From Apricaphanius iberus (Eukaryota > Chordata > Actinopteri > Cyprinodontiformes > Aphaniidae), in the NCBI GenBank assembly GCA_028564705.1, contig JAPXFQ010002132.1:1-64000 (forward strand): a DNA stretch of 64,000 nt, given 5' to 3'. The translations under genes were made by a program, and so were the position numbers. The notes beneath the pieces were generated by a model. The model did no database searches. It saw only the letters and a list, made by a program, of their open reading frames with translations, and had not been told where the DNA came from. Shown one piece after another: positions 21,561-33,075 of this stretch (its first letter is position 1; every line of letters begins with the position of its first letter).

Positions 21561-22100
21561 AAGCATTGGGATTCTATTTACATTTTAAAAATGTGAGCTT
21601 ATGTCAATACATGATATGGAGCAAACTGACTTATATGGGATTCCAGTTAAAATGAGGTAAAATCTTTGGGGATAATTATAAATTAAGATACTAAAACCAG
21701 GGAAGACTTAAATATTTCACCTGGAAAAAAAAAGTTAATCTATACTCAACTCCTGGTTGCACGCAACTCCTTGCAGGCAGAAACCCCGATAGAAATCCTC
21801 TGCCAGCTACTGTACAAACTACTTTGAGCTGTTTGGGAGGTTTCAGTGCATCTCTTGAAGATGTAAATTGTGTTACTACACGATCCTCCTATGTTGTCAA
21901 ATACAGTAAGATCCATCTCTGCCAACCACCCTTCACAGAATACTTTCATATTATCTGATCCAGAATGTTTGCAAACTAAATTGAAACAGCGCAAAATCCT
22001 GTGTAGAAATGATCATATTTCCGTTATTATTTACATGATAATTATTCAACATAGATTTATTAAAATTCACATAGTTAAAGTAAAAGTCAGGGACCAACAA
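21561..22100. other. Degenerate sequence between LINE fragments
   Basis: Frames are broken. It may be decayed LINE sequence continuing the RT on the plus strand, but I cannot align it confidently. Confidence 0.35.
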
Positions 22101-22611
22101 GGCTGATCAAAGATTGATCAGATGTGGAGGCAGAAGCCGTTTCTAGACCAAAATAATCCAGGAGATCTCTATATTGATTAATATTCAGCGTATTTTTATT
22201 TTTCCAGTTCAAGAGGATATTTTTCTAAGCGATGCATAAGGCGATGTGAACTAATTGCATTGTCTTTGTATCCATGATAACTTCATCTAAATTTACCAGC
22301 AAGCAAACTGTGGGAGAATGTGTGATATTACATTCTAGACACTTTGATAGCTCTTCACATATCTGATACCAATATTTATTGATAGGCGGGAAGAACCAAA
22401 GAGCATGAATATAATTGCCTGGTAGATTGCTTGTACATTGTAAACAGGTATTAGACGGCGTAAACCCCATCTTGAACATCCGTTGGCCTGTATAATGTAC
22501 TCTATGAAGGATTTTATATTGTATTAATCGTAGATTAGGTTTTTTAAGAAATTTAAAGGTTCTGAAAGAAATCTGAGACCAGAGGTTTTGGTCAAATGAG
22601 ATGAACCGCAT
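22100..22611 (-). pseudogene. LINE ORF2 C-terminal fragment (CCHC-like region)
   Basis: The minus strand encodes LRLIQYKILHRVHYTGQRM, FKMGFTPSNTCLQCTSNLPG, NYIHALWFFPPINKYW and, after a frame break, LNWKNKNTLNINQYRDLL. The C-x2-C...H arrangement and the ILHRVHYT phrase are typical of the ORF2 end in L1/Tx1-like fish LINEs. It is opposite in orientation to the RT fragment at 21.3 kb, so it is a separate insertion or a rearranged one. Confidence 0.75.
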
Positions 22612-23271
22612 CTGATAGCGTTGCTGGAATTGGGCCAGACAGGAGAAGCTCTATCTTGTGGATGTTAAATGTCTGGAGTAAATCCAAGAAGACTTTCTTT
22701 AGAATTTCAGATTGTTGCAGGGAAATATCAGCAGCTCCAGCACGAACAAGTTTTTCCAGCTCTACGTTGTTCTCAATAATCGATAGAATTCTGTCAGAGA
22801 TCTCCTTCCCTGTTATCTGTGGAAAGTTAGAGATACTTGTGTTGATGTATAATTGTTCAATACCTTTGATTGATCTGTCAAGAATAATAGTAAGTACGCG
22901 CATTCGCCTGCTGCTCTCTGTTCTCTTTGCCCATTTTGTGCAGTTTGTTTCATGTTTATTCATGTTCCGTGACCTCGCTCTGCAGCTGGTGGTCTTAGCA
23001 GGCTGGACGGTGATGAGCTGAGAGGTGTAAATCTATTTTTTAAGGGAATAATCTGAGTGGTTTCTTGTTGGGGTTTCTTTCGACGTTCCTGTATCTTCTT
23101 GGGTGTCTCCCATCTGAGGGGGGGGCCAAGGCTCTGATGAATGGTGAGTTCTTCCTGATAAACGCCTTCTGTTCGGAGAGGTCTTACTCTGTGTTGATGG
23201 CATCGACCTGCCAGGTTGTTGTTTGCCGTAAGCCACAGGCAGAGTTTTATTGCGTTTGGCGTTCTCCTCAA
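22612..23271 (-). pseudogene. LINE ORF1-like fragment with SGNH-esterase remnants
   Basis: Overlapping minus-strand frames give IIPLKNRFTPLSSSPS near the N-terminal side, then ISDRILSIIENNVELEKLV, RAGAADISLQQSEILKKVF, LDLLQTFN and IELLLSGPIPATL. The pattern resembles the SGNH-hydrolase ORF1 of CR1/L2-clade LINEs, where GxND and SGPIP motifs occur; here GAAD stands where GTND is usual. A frameshift separates the two halves. It abuts the ORF2 fragment at about 22,610 without obvious linker. Confidence 0.5.
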
Positions 23272-25470
23272 GCTGTCAAATTTTCATTCCCATGTTGTGG
23301 AATCTTTGTAGTAGTTCCTGAAAAGCCTCGTCAGAGCAGAGGGCCTTTTTGTGATCCTTGGTTCTTTATGAGGTAGTCCCAAAAAGAAAAAGACAGGGGG
23401 ATAAACCGTCCCAAGGAAATCCACCTTAATTTGAGTCAAAACTTTAAAGAAATAAAAAGGGAAATAAAAGTATGGAAATAAAAGTAAAGCAGGAGCGAGC
23501 AGAGAGGAGGGAGCAGGAGCATAGTGCAAAAAAGAACTATATGTGGACTTCTGAGCATTAATATGTGTTAAGTGGAGTTAAGATATGATGACTAGTTGCC
23601 CATACATAATGATGTATTGAGTCTCTGCCATCTTTGAGCTTGGCAACATCTGTCTGCCTCATCCTGCTGGACTGTGAAGTGGTTTGTGTCATGCGCAGGT
23701 AGAGGTCAGCTACACTGAATAAATCAGCGTTTTTATGTCATTAGGTGTGTCCTACACACACAGAGTTGATTTTTTTATATATTTTGTTTCATCTTTAATT
23801 AGTTTACCTCACTACAATAGAAAGACGACTGAAGATAGATCAGCATCTTTACTATTTTTTTTTCGATTCAATTTTAGATTTTAGGGTCACGATTTGATTC
23901 TTGATTTTTTTTTTATATTACAGAGCCCTATTTCATTTTAAGACAAGTATACGACCAGTGGTTTTAATCATTCAATTTTGTACAGTAAATCTTTTTTTAA
24001 AAGAAAAAAGTGATGCAATTTTTAATATTCTTGTGTAATGCACCACATAAGGCATTAATGGTCAAATGGAAATAATAGTAATGGAGGGTGGCTGCCATCT
24101 AGTGACTCTTTACAGTTACTGCAGAACGACTGACACAATGCTCCAGATAGCTCATTGGACCGAGCAAAATGCAGCCAACAGTGGTGCGAACATAAAATTT
24201 CCTTATCAGTGATTTGAGATTAGAAGGAGGGGATTTAGCGTCGATACTAGCCGTAGTTGAGTTGTAGCTAAGCCAATAGCTACTTGCTAGCGTCAGCATC
24301 AGGGAGATGTGATACAGACAGTTAAAATGTTAACAGGTGTTGTGAGTTGTATGAGAACTGGTGAGAGTAACTTGTTAGGGGAAAATTCAATGTGTGGTTT
24401 CTTGTGATGAGACGGTTGTCTGCTAACGGAATCCCAAGTGGAACGCTGTGTTTGTAAACATGGCAGGAGGTAATCGCATTCCTCTTTTGGATTTTAATGT
24501 GCAAAGTTGTAACCTAATTTTGATCGATTTCGATGCAAAATCAAGATTGTGAAACCCCTAATAAATATACATATATAACCGCGCTCTGTTGACAAAGTAG
24601 AGATTTGAGTTACAATCTGCACTTCGCCCAACGTTTTGAAATCAGGGAAAATTTCTCTACTTTAAGTGATCAGAAACCGGAAAGTTTCTCTGAATACAGC
24701 TTCCTATTTCTTCAGTGGCACACAAAGACGTTGCGTGATAAGCTCCTTTTGCACAGTTGGCTGGCACAGGGCTCTTTGAAGTATATAGTTTAAGAGTTTG
24801 TTAGCCGAGCAGAGGACAGAAACCTGCATATCATTAATCTTAATGAGCAAGTCCACAGTTCGTGCCAATTCTCCCTGCCCACTGCCGCACTGAACTGTAA
24901 TACACTAAAAATAGTGAGAGATTTTTTCTTGCCACATACAGACAGCATTCTTTCATACCAGAGAACACAGAAAAATTAATAAAAACACCAGCAGATGAAA
25001 ACTTTAAGGATTTAATTTAGTTAGCATTGAGTGAATTGTAGACACCAAGGTAGAGGCTTTAATTTTTTTAATACAAAGTCTTGTATTTTACCTCATATGT
25101 TGTCACATTGACTGTCTGATTAAAACCATTAATAAAACCTTAGATTGACCATTTTTCATGTGCCCTTCACGAATAAAGCTAGAATTCTCTAAAAACACAT
25201 GGAAACAAACCCAGTGGTCTGTTTTGTTGTTCTCTAAACCTCACTGTGTTAAAAATCAGCAAAAGACCAGATTAGACGAATTGTCCTTTCAATATAAAGC
25301 ATGTAGTGCCCAAACACTGCTTTGACTCCTCATAACATTGACTATAAAGTCTAGTGAAATCATTTTCCAGCTCTTGTTGAGTTGACCAATCACAGACATA
25401 TGCTCTCCGTTGTTGGAGACAGACATTTAAAAACTGGGCTGTACCCTGTCTATTGTTGCCTAGGTGACGG
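23272..25470. other. Non-coding DNA, no gene seen
   Basis: No supported coding frame. TTTTCGATTCAATTTTAG near 23,860 and TCGATTTCGATGCAAAATCA near 24,520, followed by ACCCCTAA, look like pieces of miniature transposons, but paired ends could not be set. Confidence 0.45.
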
Positions 25471-25474
25471 TGAC

Positions 25475-25711
25475 CCCTTGTGTCGATGGTTTATGGCGTT
25501 GCATCTATCCGTTTCTACGTAGACGGAGAAGTATAAACTAGGCTTCTCAGCTGTGTTGGTTCTCATGTGTTAATGTCTCATGTTTTAATCTGAGGGTTTT
25601 TTCACAGGTATTATGGAAAAAAAGCCTTTCATCGAAGTGCTGAATTATGTAACAAATCTCATCTGTTTTCTGAACAAAAACTTTGCCACAAATTATGCTG
25701 GAAAAAGGATT
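25475..25711 (-). pseudogene. Decayed finger sequence and conserved 3' flank of zinc-finger gene 2
   Basis: Closely matches the 3' flank of gene 1 (16,483-16,707), including the block with GTTTCTACGTAGACGGAGAA. A damaged finger follows the TAG stop here too, showing that stop and decay predate this duplication. Confidence 0.72.
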
Positions 25712-27174
25712 CTACCCTGTGTGAATTCTGAGGTGTTTATCAAGAGCAGACTTTGCAATGTAGCTTTTTTCACAGAGCAAACATTTAAAGGGCTTTTCAC
25801 CTGTGTGCACCCTCATGTGACTAATCAAATAGGCTTTCCAATTAAAACGTTTGCCACAAACTGTACAAGAGAAAGGTTTCTCATCTTGGTGAGTTCTGAG
25901 GTGCTTTTCTAAAACAGCTTTTCTAGAGAAGCTTTTTCCACACAACAGGCATTTAAAATGTTTTTCACCTGTGTGTCCCCTCATGTGAGTATTCAAACTG
26001 CCTTTCAGAGTAAAACTTTTGCCACAAACTGTACAAGAGAAAGGCTTTTCACCTGTGTGCACCCGCACGTGATCAGTCAAATTACGCTTTTGACTAAAAC
26101 TTTTGCCACAAACTGCACAAGAGAAACGTTTTTCACCTGTGTGCACCCTCATGTGATTATTCAAACTAGTTTTCAGAGAAAAGCTTTTGCCACAAACTGC
26201 ACAAGAGAAAGGCTTTTCACCTGTGTGCACCCTCATGTGATCGGTCAAATTGCGTTTTTGAGTAAAACTTCTGCCACAAACTGCACAAGAGAAAGGCTTC
26301 TCACCTGTGTGCACCCTCATGTGATCAGCTAATCGACCCTTCAGAGTAAAACTTTTGCCACAAACTGCACAACAGAAAGGCTTCTCACCTGTATGCACCC
26401 TCATGTGACTAGTCAAATGAGCTTTCTGAGTACAACGTTTTCCACAAACTGCACAAGTGAAAGGCTTCTCACTTGTGTGAATTCTCATGTGACCAGTCAA
26501 ATTACCTTTTAGATTAAAACTTTTGCCACAAAGTGTACATGAAAAAGGCTTCTCCCCTGTGTGAATTCTGACATGCATTTCAAAAACAGATTTCTTTGTG
26601 AAGCTTTTTCCACAAGACACACATTCAAAAGGCTTCACATCTGTGTGACTTTTCAAGTGTAACATCCAGTTCCTATATTCAGTAAAAGAATCGCCACAAA
26701 TTTTACAAGAATACAAATGGTTTCCTGTTTGAGTTTTCTTCTTCGTTTTGGGTTCTGAATTGTTGCGCTTTGTTGTTTTCTTACATATGTCATTTTGTTT
26801 TGGCCGTTTATTTCGCTTTACTCCTGAGTCTTTATGATAGTTTCCTTCTTGATTCTGGTTCTCAGTTAAAATAGAGTCCTGAGAGACGACTTGGTTCTTG
26901 ATTGGTTCTGGTTTAATGTGGCACTTTTCCTCAATAGTAGGAGTCACCATGAACGCATCCTCAGTCTCCTGCTTCAATACAAGCTGGTCTTTTTGTTCAT
27001 TTATGCAGAGCTCCAATGGTTCCTCTTTTATCCAGAACTGTTCTGGTTCTTCCTGTTCTTCTTTCACCTGAAGAGGTTCTGTTTCCTTCTGGTCCAAACT
27101 GGAATCGCTCTCCTGTTTACACAGCTGCTGGTCACAGAAAACCTCTTCTTTCCATTCATAGTCCAGTAGATGGT
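25712..27174 (-). CDS. C2H2 zinc-finger protein, main exon (12 fingers), paralog 2
   Basis: The exon begins after a TTTTTCAG acceptor (27175-27177), phase 1, first residues (D)[11 protein letters not shown]. The acidic region [17 protein letters not shown] and a basic linker ([19 protein letters not shown]) precede twelve C2H2 fingers with TGEKPF linkers. The fourth finger reads [10 protein letters not shown], with Cys where the conserved Phe of the finger core normally sits. Fingers 5-9 are very similar to each other ([10 protein letters not shown] type), suggesting internal duplication. The final TAG replaces the linker Glu, as in the other two paralogs. Expected role: nuclear DNA binding. 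The nearest outward-facing first-exon candidate is about 9 kb upstream at 36,291-36,462. Confidence 0.88.
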
Positions 27175-27425
27175 CTGAAAAAGCAAACACAGGAGAAATG
27201 GTCTCTATTCATTGTTAATGTCCCATTCAGTTGTTTTTTTTATTATTATTTCATGTGGTCTATTCCAGTTATATGCCTTGTAAGCGTTTTCTACATAAAA
27301 ATAACGCTGTTTCAGGAAGCCGCAGTATGTCTGAGAAGTGGGTGGGGTGAAAAGTCAAGATCATAAGTCTGAGTCATTATTATTCATTATATTCAAACGT
27401 CTCATCTCTGATTGGCTTACAGCGA
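27175..27425 (-). other. Conserved intron end upstream of zinc-finger exon 2
   Basis: Shares about 250 bp with the block upstream of paralog 3 (58,015-58,277), including AGCCAATCAGAGA, TTTCACCCCAC, GCATATAACTGGAATAGA and TTCTCCTGTGTTTGCTTTTT. Confidence 0.75.
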
Positions 27426-27464
27426 TGTAAATCTTTTGCTGCCTGTGATCAAATAATTAAATTA

Positions 27465-28065
27465 ATGGTGGTTCTCCAGTAGTACCAACTCGGCCCGGCA
27501 TGGTACGACTCAGCCTTGGTACCATCGTATTTCCTCTGGCAGAAGTCGGGTAGAGTCGCGCCAAGCCTATACTATTTCTAGTACCAGCTTCGCTGCAGTT
27601 CCAACAGGACCAAGCAGGGAATGAAGCAACGTCAAAGAGATGTCGGTCACACATTGGCTAGAGGGTTGAGTCACTGGCTGGGCAACATGAAAGCGTTTTA
27701 TGACAACAATTCGGCAACCATTTTTTAGCCTCCCTACAGTGAGTGGATGTGTTTAGTGTTTGCTGAAGAACAATGAAAACAAAAAACAGAGAAAACAATA
27801 AAAACCTGTGCCGTGGTCCAGTCGGACGTGCAACGTTTCTGAGCTTGTTGGCTGAAGAGAAGATTCAGTGGAAGCTGGATGAAGCTACTTGCTTTGAGAG
27901 GGTTTTCAAGCAGATGCTGAAGCAAGTGATGCCTGAAACGCGTTACTTACGCCCCATTTATGCCCCATTTCCACTAGTTTCGCTTGAGACCGGAGCGGTA
28001 AGGCACGATATGGGCTAGAACAGGTAGGTTGCGTTTCCATTATCGTCTCAGAAGAAGGGTACTGG
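27465..28065 (+). pseudogene. PIF/Harbinger second-protein (Myb/MADF-like) fragment and terminal region
   Basis: A plus-strand frame from ATG 27773 gives ATFLSLLAEEKIQWKLDEAT, FERVFKQM, resembling the trihelix/Myb-like domain of the second protein of PIF/Harbinger transposons, which helps transposase reach DNA and the nucleus. The text GCCCCATTTCCACTAG at about 27,961 and the GC-rich block near 27,490 resemble Harbinger ends. The domain is cut after about 45 residues. It could belong to the transposase remnant that follows or to a separate miniature element. Confidence 0.5.
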
Positions 28066-28183
28066 GTGAGGACATGGCCGTGCTCAGCTTAGGAAGTGGT
28101 GCGAAAGGTCCATGACGTCATTCGTAATCGCCACATAAGCAGTAGACAGACATGGACGTATGCACTGAAACCGGGAAACAACA

Positions 28184-30827
28184 ATGGATGACGTCGAGAT
28201 ACTTTTGTACTTTGTACTCAGACTGTTGCTATTCACGTAGAAAAAACTCCGACATGTGATCTGCGAGACGATGTCGCCAAGCAAGGCTTTTGGCACAGAG
28301 AAGGACTCTACTCATCCAGGAAGCTCTTTGGCAGCATGAAGAGACATTGCAGAGGCACAGAAGCAGACAACACACATTGGAACGAGTTTGTTATTTTACA
28401 TTGCCTTATATCAGTGCTTAAATGGAGGGGCTTCTCAAAAACAACAAGTCGCAGTTTGGCTCGAGGATCAGCTAAGTTTATGAATGGGGAGAATAACTAA
28501 CATGGCATGTATGTTGTTACTATAGTCTGGTAAGAGTAGGAAATATTGAACAACGCTCCTGATCTTTGTGGAATACAGTACGATGATTTACTACTTCCAG
28601 GCTTCTCCAGCTTGATTTGATGGTGATTTCCTTTTACAAAAACACGGAGGTGTAGCTCTTTTACAAATGTTGACGGAATGCCTGAACAAAGTATGAAATA
28701 GTTGTGAACAAATGTTGCTGTGGATCTCTTTGGTGATTTATTTGGTCAAGTATTTACATTCAATTACATGTTATAGTTTAAAATATGAAGAATGGCGAGT
28801 CAGCAAAGCTTAAATGGAAAACGCAGAATTTGTGAAATCAAGAACTTCCAAAATAATTGGCTTTCTCAAGGCTGTAGGGTTGAAAAGTAAAACAGTGTAG
28901 GTGATGTAACCTCCCCTTTTTGGAAAGTAACAAGCTGATGAAGCTGACAAGTAACCTTTGTTCACTTTTTTATTATATGCTACAGTTCAGCCTGAACATG
29001 CACATCAGCAGTCATTTGGGTTTGTTTTTACTGATCTGAGCAATCTTCATTACACGTTACTAACTGAGTAAATCAACTTAACCTGGAAGTATTCATTCAA
29101 CCTAAGCCGCAAAAAAAAACATGAGCTGCGAGTGGTTCAGGTTGATAAATAATTGTTTGCAGATATCTACTTGTGGGGTTGAGACAAAGTTACGTCCCAA
29201 CAACATATTGATATCCGCAAGTTATCACTGTTTGATGTTAAAATAAATCTCTTTTGTTTTTCAGACGGCTCTGTTGGATCAGTGTTCCGGCCGTAGACGT
29301 GCATTCTGGATCCTCAACCCAGCAGCCTAGTGAGATTCCATTGTTCCCGGCTTCACTGAAAAGTAAAAAAAGTGGTTGGAGAACTTCCGGATGTCTGATG
29401 CAACGTTCACACACCCGTGCAACAAACTGCGCCCGGCTATGCAGCAGACGGACACATCGTTCCATGAGTCGGTTCCCCTGGAGAAGAGAGTGGCTGTTGC
29501 CTTGTGGAAACTCGCTACAGGTTCCGAATCCCGGATCACTGGAAATCTTTTTGGGGTCAGCAACACAACTGTTTGCAGGTGTGTGCAGGACTTTTGTGCT
29601 ACAGTGGAGAAACATTACTGATGCCTGAACTAATGGACAGTTTAGGGAAATGGCTGCCACAATGTGTGGGCACTATTGATGGCTCCCACATCCCTATTAT
29701 AGCCCCAACACATTTTCGCACTGACTAATTCAATTGCAAAGGATGCATTCCATTGTTTTGCAAGCTCTAGTTGATGGAAAGGGTATGTTCTGTAATGAGT
29801 CTGCTGGCCTTCCAGGATGCATGCACGACGCATGGGTCCTGAATATTTCTAAGCTGTGGGAGATGGCAAGCCATGGAAACCTCTTCCCTGCTCATTCAGG
29901 CACCATTAGAAACATGGACATGTGCTGCATTCCAGTTAACCTTTCTGAGTCGGAAATCTCGTAGTTGTCTTGCGTCATTTCACCGAGATACACCTCCGTT
30001 AATTCGGAAAATTTGAGCTCCAACTCGGATCTCTGATGGTACACAGAGTAGAGCGGGCTGCTCGGAAACAAAGAATGCTGCCCGGTAGTTGAGATATATT
30101 TTCATTTTTATTTTTACTATGTTGGTAATTTCATTGTCGTTTTTAAATGCTCTTACCGATCGACTACATTTCTGCTTTAATCCAGTCACCAATTTTTACA
30201 TTGCACGGCCTTGCTGTGCGTGCGATACAATGTACAGCTTTGTTTTTCATGCTGGTCTGCTGAAGATGCTATGTTGCTAAAAACAATAACAATGACTAGC
30301 CTTCCCCTCGATAGCTGCTGCCCTCAAAGCGTCCATGTTCCTTCCGACTCGGAGTGTAGTAAGACAAACCGGAACGATTTAACTCGTCACGTTCTCGTGT
30401 ACAGCAACTCGGACGCCCGAGTTTCCCAGACAAATGGAGTGCAGCAATAGGCCACTACATCTTGGGTGACTCTGCTTACCCACTGAAGGACTGGCTTATA
30501 AAACCATTCAGCGACGCAGGACGACTGACGGAGCAGCAACTTAACTTTAACCATAAATTCAGCCGTGCCCGTGTTGTTGAGAATGCTTTCGTCAGACTGA
30601 AGGGAATGTGGCGCTGCCTTCTACAAAGGAATGACTGTGACATTGATCTTGTTCTGACCTGCTGGGCTCTTCATAATCTCTGCAGGAGCCATGGAGAAGC
30701 ATATGAAAACGCATGGACTGACCCGGAGACTGCTCCCGATTTTGTTGCTGCACCAAAACCTTATGCTGGGGATGAATGGGGAAAAGCTAAGCGTGACGCT
30801 TTGATGCTGCGCCTGTTTGAGCAGTAG
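28184..30827 (+). pseudogene. PIF/Harbinger transposase (HARBI1-like), broken
   Basis: An ATG at 28184 opens MDDVEILLYFVLRLLLF then a stop. After an acceptor (tcag 29261-29264) come RRRAFWILNPAA, ENFRMSDATF, KRVAVALWKLATGSESR, ITGNLFGVSNTTVCRCVQDF, the first catalytic block GTIDGSHIPI, GMFCNESAGLPGCMHDAWVL, and, past a nested insertion, GDSAYPLKDWLIKPF and RARVVENAFVRLKGMWRCLL with the catalytic Glu in VENAF. This is the DDE_Tnp_4 nuclease order. Stops, frameshifts and the insertion at 29924-30445 inactivate it. The last ~120 codons (30462-30827) remain open. Host HARBI1 itself is excluded by the damage. Confidence 0.85.
29924..30445. mobile_element. Miniature inverted-repeat element nested in the Harbinger transposase
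   Basis: The segment starts GCTGCATTCC and ends GGAGTGCAGC; inner sequence near both ends is also inverted (CTGAGTCGG versus CCGACTCGG, and GAGTT/AACTC runs). It splits the transposase between its GCMHDAW and GDSAYPL blocks. The target duplication is not clear. Confidence 0.6.
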
Positions 30828-32590
30828 TGTTAAAGCAAATCTGTCCTTCATATAAAGTTCTGATTTATTTCTAACATTGTTCCTCGCTTGTCCTCTCCAT
30901 CACCAAATAACTGACAGTATTTGCCGTTAGAATTTCAATGTCAATCTTAATTTAATTTCAATCTATGCTTTAGATTTAAATTAATTATGCCGTTTCTTAG
31001 ATGTCTGACTCCTTAATATTCCACCAACATAAAATGTTTTATAACATAGCATCTGATGGATTATTTATACCCTAAAGAATAAATGTTTATGCACCTAAGC
31101 CCTTACATACCTTCCACAACACTGCCTCTGTCTTTTTCTGTCATAATCTGAGAATTAAACAGCTGATTATCTCTTTTACGTCTCTGTTGTCTGCCCCCTA
31201 GTGGAACTCTCCAGTAATATGTGCAGTACGTACCCAAGACACATACTTGCCTGTTGCTTCATAGTTGCTGGTGTTAACGGGATGCAAAAAATCAAGTATA
31301 TTTCTGCCCTCACTGTTCAAATGATTCTATAATAAATTGAATATTGGCAAAACGGGTTATTGTTTTTATGTTGAGGCAGTGGAGAGTATTATTGCAGTCT
31401 TCTGAAAGTAACTAATAAAGTAATTTGTAATCTAACGTAGTTACCTTTAAAATTAAGTAATCAGTAAAGTAACTAAGTAACTTTTTCAAGGAGCGATCAG
31501 TGGTCAGTAATTAGATTACTATTTCAAAGTAACTAAGGCAATACTGGTTGATGCTGATGGCTCTCACTGCTACCAGCACACTGGAGCTATGCCGAGAGAA
31601 AGAGAATGATGAAGTCAGAATACCACCATAGAGGACCACAACGGCTAAGCGGGTCAAGGCGAAAAACTTGGAAGTAGTTAGGGCAAAGAGACTGAATCTA
31701 CTGGCTGGAGAGCAATGGGAGGGAAAGAGGCCTTCTGCAGTCACAGCTGTTATCTCCGTAACAGAAAAGCTAATTAGCATTGATTGCTAATGCTGTGCTG
31801 CTACTAGCGATACATGTCGATAGAAAAATTCCAGTAGTTTCTTCCTTCCCCTCATCTTTCTTTGGTGAAAAATGCAACGCTGATGTGCTATGTCTACAAA
31901 TAAAGCAAGCCCAAACCGGTCCTGTCATGTGGTGGAGAAGCTAAAGGTTAATGATTTTGTTAACAGTTAGCTTCGGCTTCTCGTTTCTACTAATGGAGAG
32001 CTTCTCTGCCCTCTCCAGGCTGCGAAATCAGCCTTCAGCCTGGGCGGTCGCAGGACAAGGTAAGTGAGTCCATGAATCCCGATTTTCCCTTAGACATTGA
32101 AGGCACTGGATTTGCCTGACTTGGTCGTTTTACCATCTGGTTACTTTCTGTGTCTAATGTAGGCAAGGGGGGTTGAAGAAAATGTTCACGTGCAGCATGC
32201 TTATGCAGCTCAGAGTGACAGATTGTATTTCACAAAGAACACTCCCTGCATACAAAGATACTTTGAAAAGTCTTCAGTATTACAATAGGATAAACACAAT
32301 GATTATGCAGAATTTAAATTAAGATTTAAAAATTATAAACAAATTTATAGACAAATTTGATTAAATAACCCGAAGTCAAGCCGCCGCCATTATTGCAGAG
32401 ACTGCTCCCCAGACAGCCATAGGCCCTGTGTACCAAGCAGTCATTTGCATATAAGCAGCAAGAACTGGATCTTTTCCAGTCAGTTTCCTGACTGATGTGT
32501 TCACTCATCAGCTGTTCTAATAACAGCAGAAAACACCAGATTTAAAAAGATACATTGGCCCTTAATTAAGGAGAACGATCCGTTTTGTAG
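30828..32590. other. Non-coding DNA, no gene seen
   Basis: No supported frame. 31,395-31,540 is dense in GTAACT/AGTTAC words, seen commonly in fish dispersed repeats; the family is not identified. Confidence 0.45.
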
Positions 32591-32599
32591 ACAGTACGG

Positions 32600-33075
32600 T
32601 CTGCACAGGTTTCCTGGACGCGAGGGTTATGTCACGATGGTCATCGAGAGCCACCGTCGTGATGCCACGTCCCCCACCCTGTCACACACGCACTAATCTT
32701 TTAGTCTTTTCTATAGTTTAACAAAAAACTTTGCAGGGACTGTTCTGTAAACATTTAGAATATATGATAACTAATGTATGCAATCAGTTGCTTTGTTACA
32801 GGTGTGCATAAACTTGTTAGGCTGAACATAAAAAGAGGCAGGACCGCAAAAAGTGAACCCACTGGCCAAACACCACGAGCGATTACCGCGCGCACGGCTC
32901 CAGCAAAACTGCAAGCTGCAGACGCGCAGCGCGAAGCAGATTGGTACCGTTTCACCTGTTTCGAGAAGTGACCGAAGATTGCCGCAAAACTTGCACTTTC
33001 AGCTGCAAGGAGGGAAAAACTTATTAAGGCTGTTGCCTGGGAGGGACCTGGAGTGAGTTTATTAAGTATAGCATA
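32600..33075 (+). repeat. Dispersed repeat, copy 1 (second copy about 60,615-61,640)
   Basis: Long collinear matches with 60.6-61.6 kb include CCCCCCACCCTGTCA, TTTAGTCT(T/C)TTCTATAGTT, CTGAACATAAAAAGAG and CACCACGAGCGATTACCGCG. No transposase frame survives. The start resembles hAT-type ends (TCACGATGGTCATCG). Copy 2 contains extra internal sequence. Confidence 0.7.

Noticed and set aside
21270..22611. A single LINE with 5' inversion by twin priming
   Set aside because: The orientation and order of fragments do not give an inverted 5' part followed by a sense 3' end with a tail, so separate or rearranged insertions are more likely.
23850..24560. Miniature transposon with TCGATTTC-type ends
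   Set aside because: Only one plausible end (ACCCCTAA side) could be seen; no paired inverted repeat or target duplication.
25958..26332. Long plus-strand frames opposite the zinc-finger exons (also 16,636-16,992 and minus-strand 58,826-59,554)
   Set aside because: They are mirror translations of repeated finger codons (Cys/Thr/His-rich repeats), not genes.
27773..28018. 81-codon frame as an independent gene
   Set aside because: The recognisable part matches the Myb/MADF-like domain of a Harbinger transposon and is truncated, so it is a remnant.
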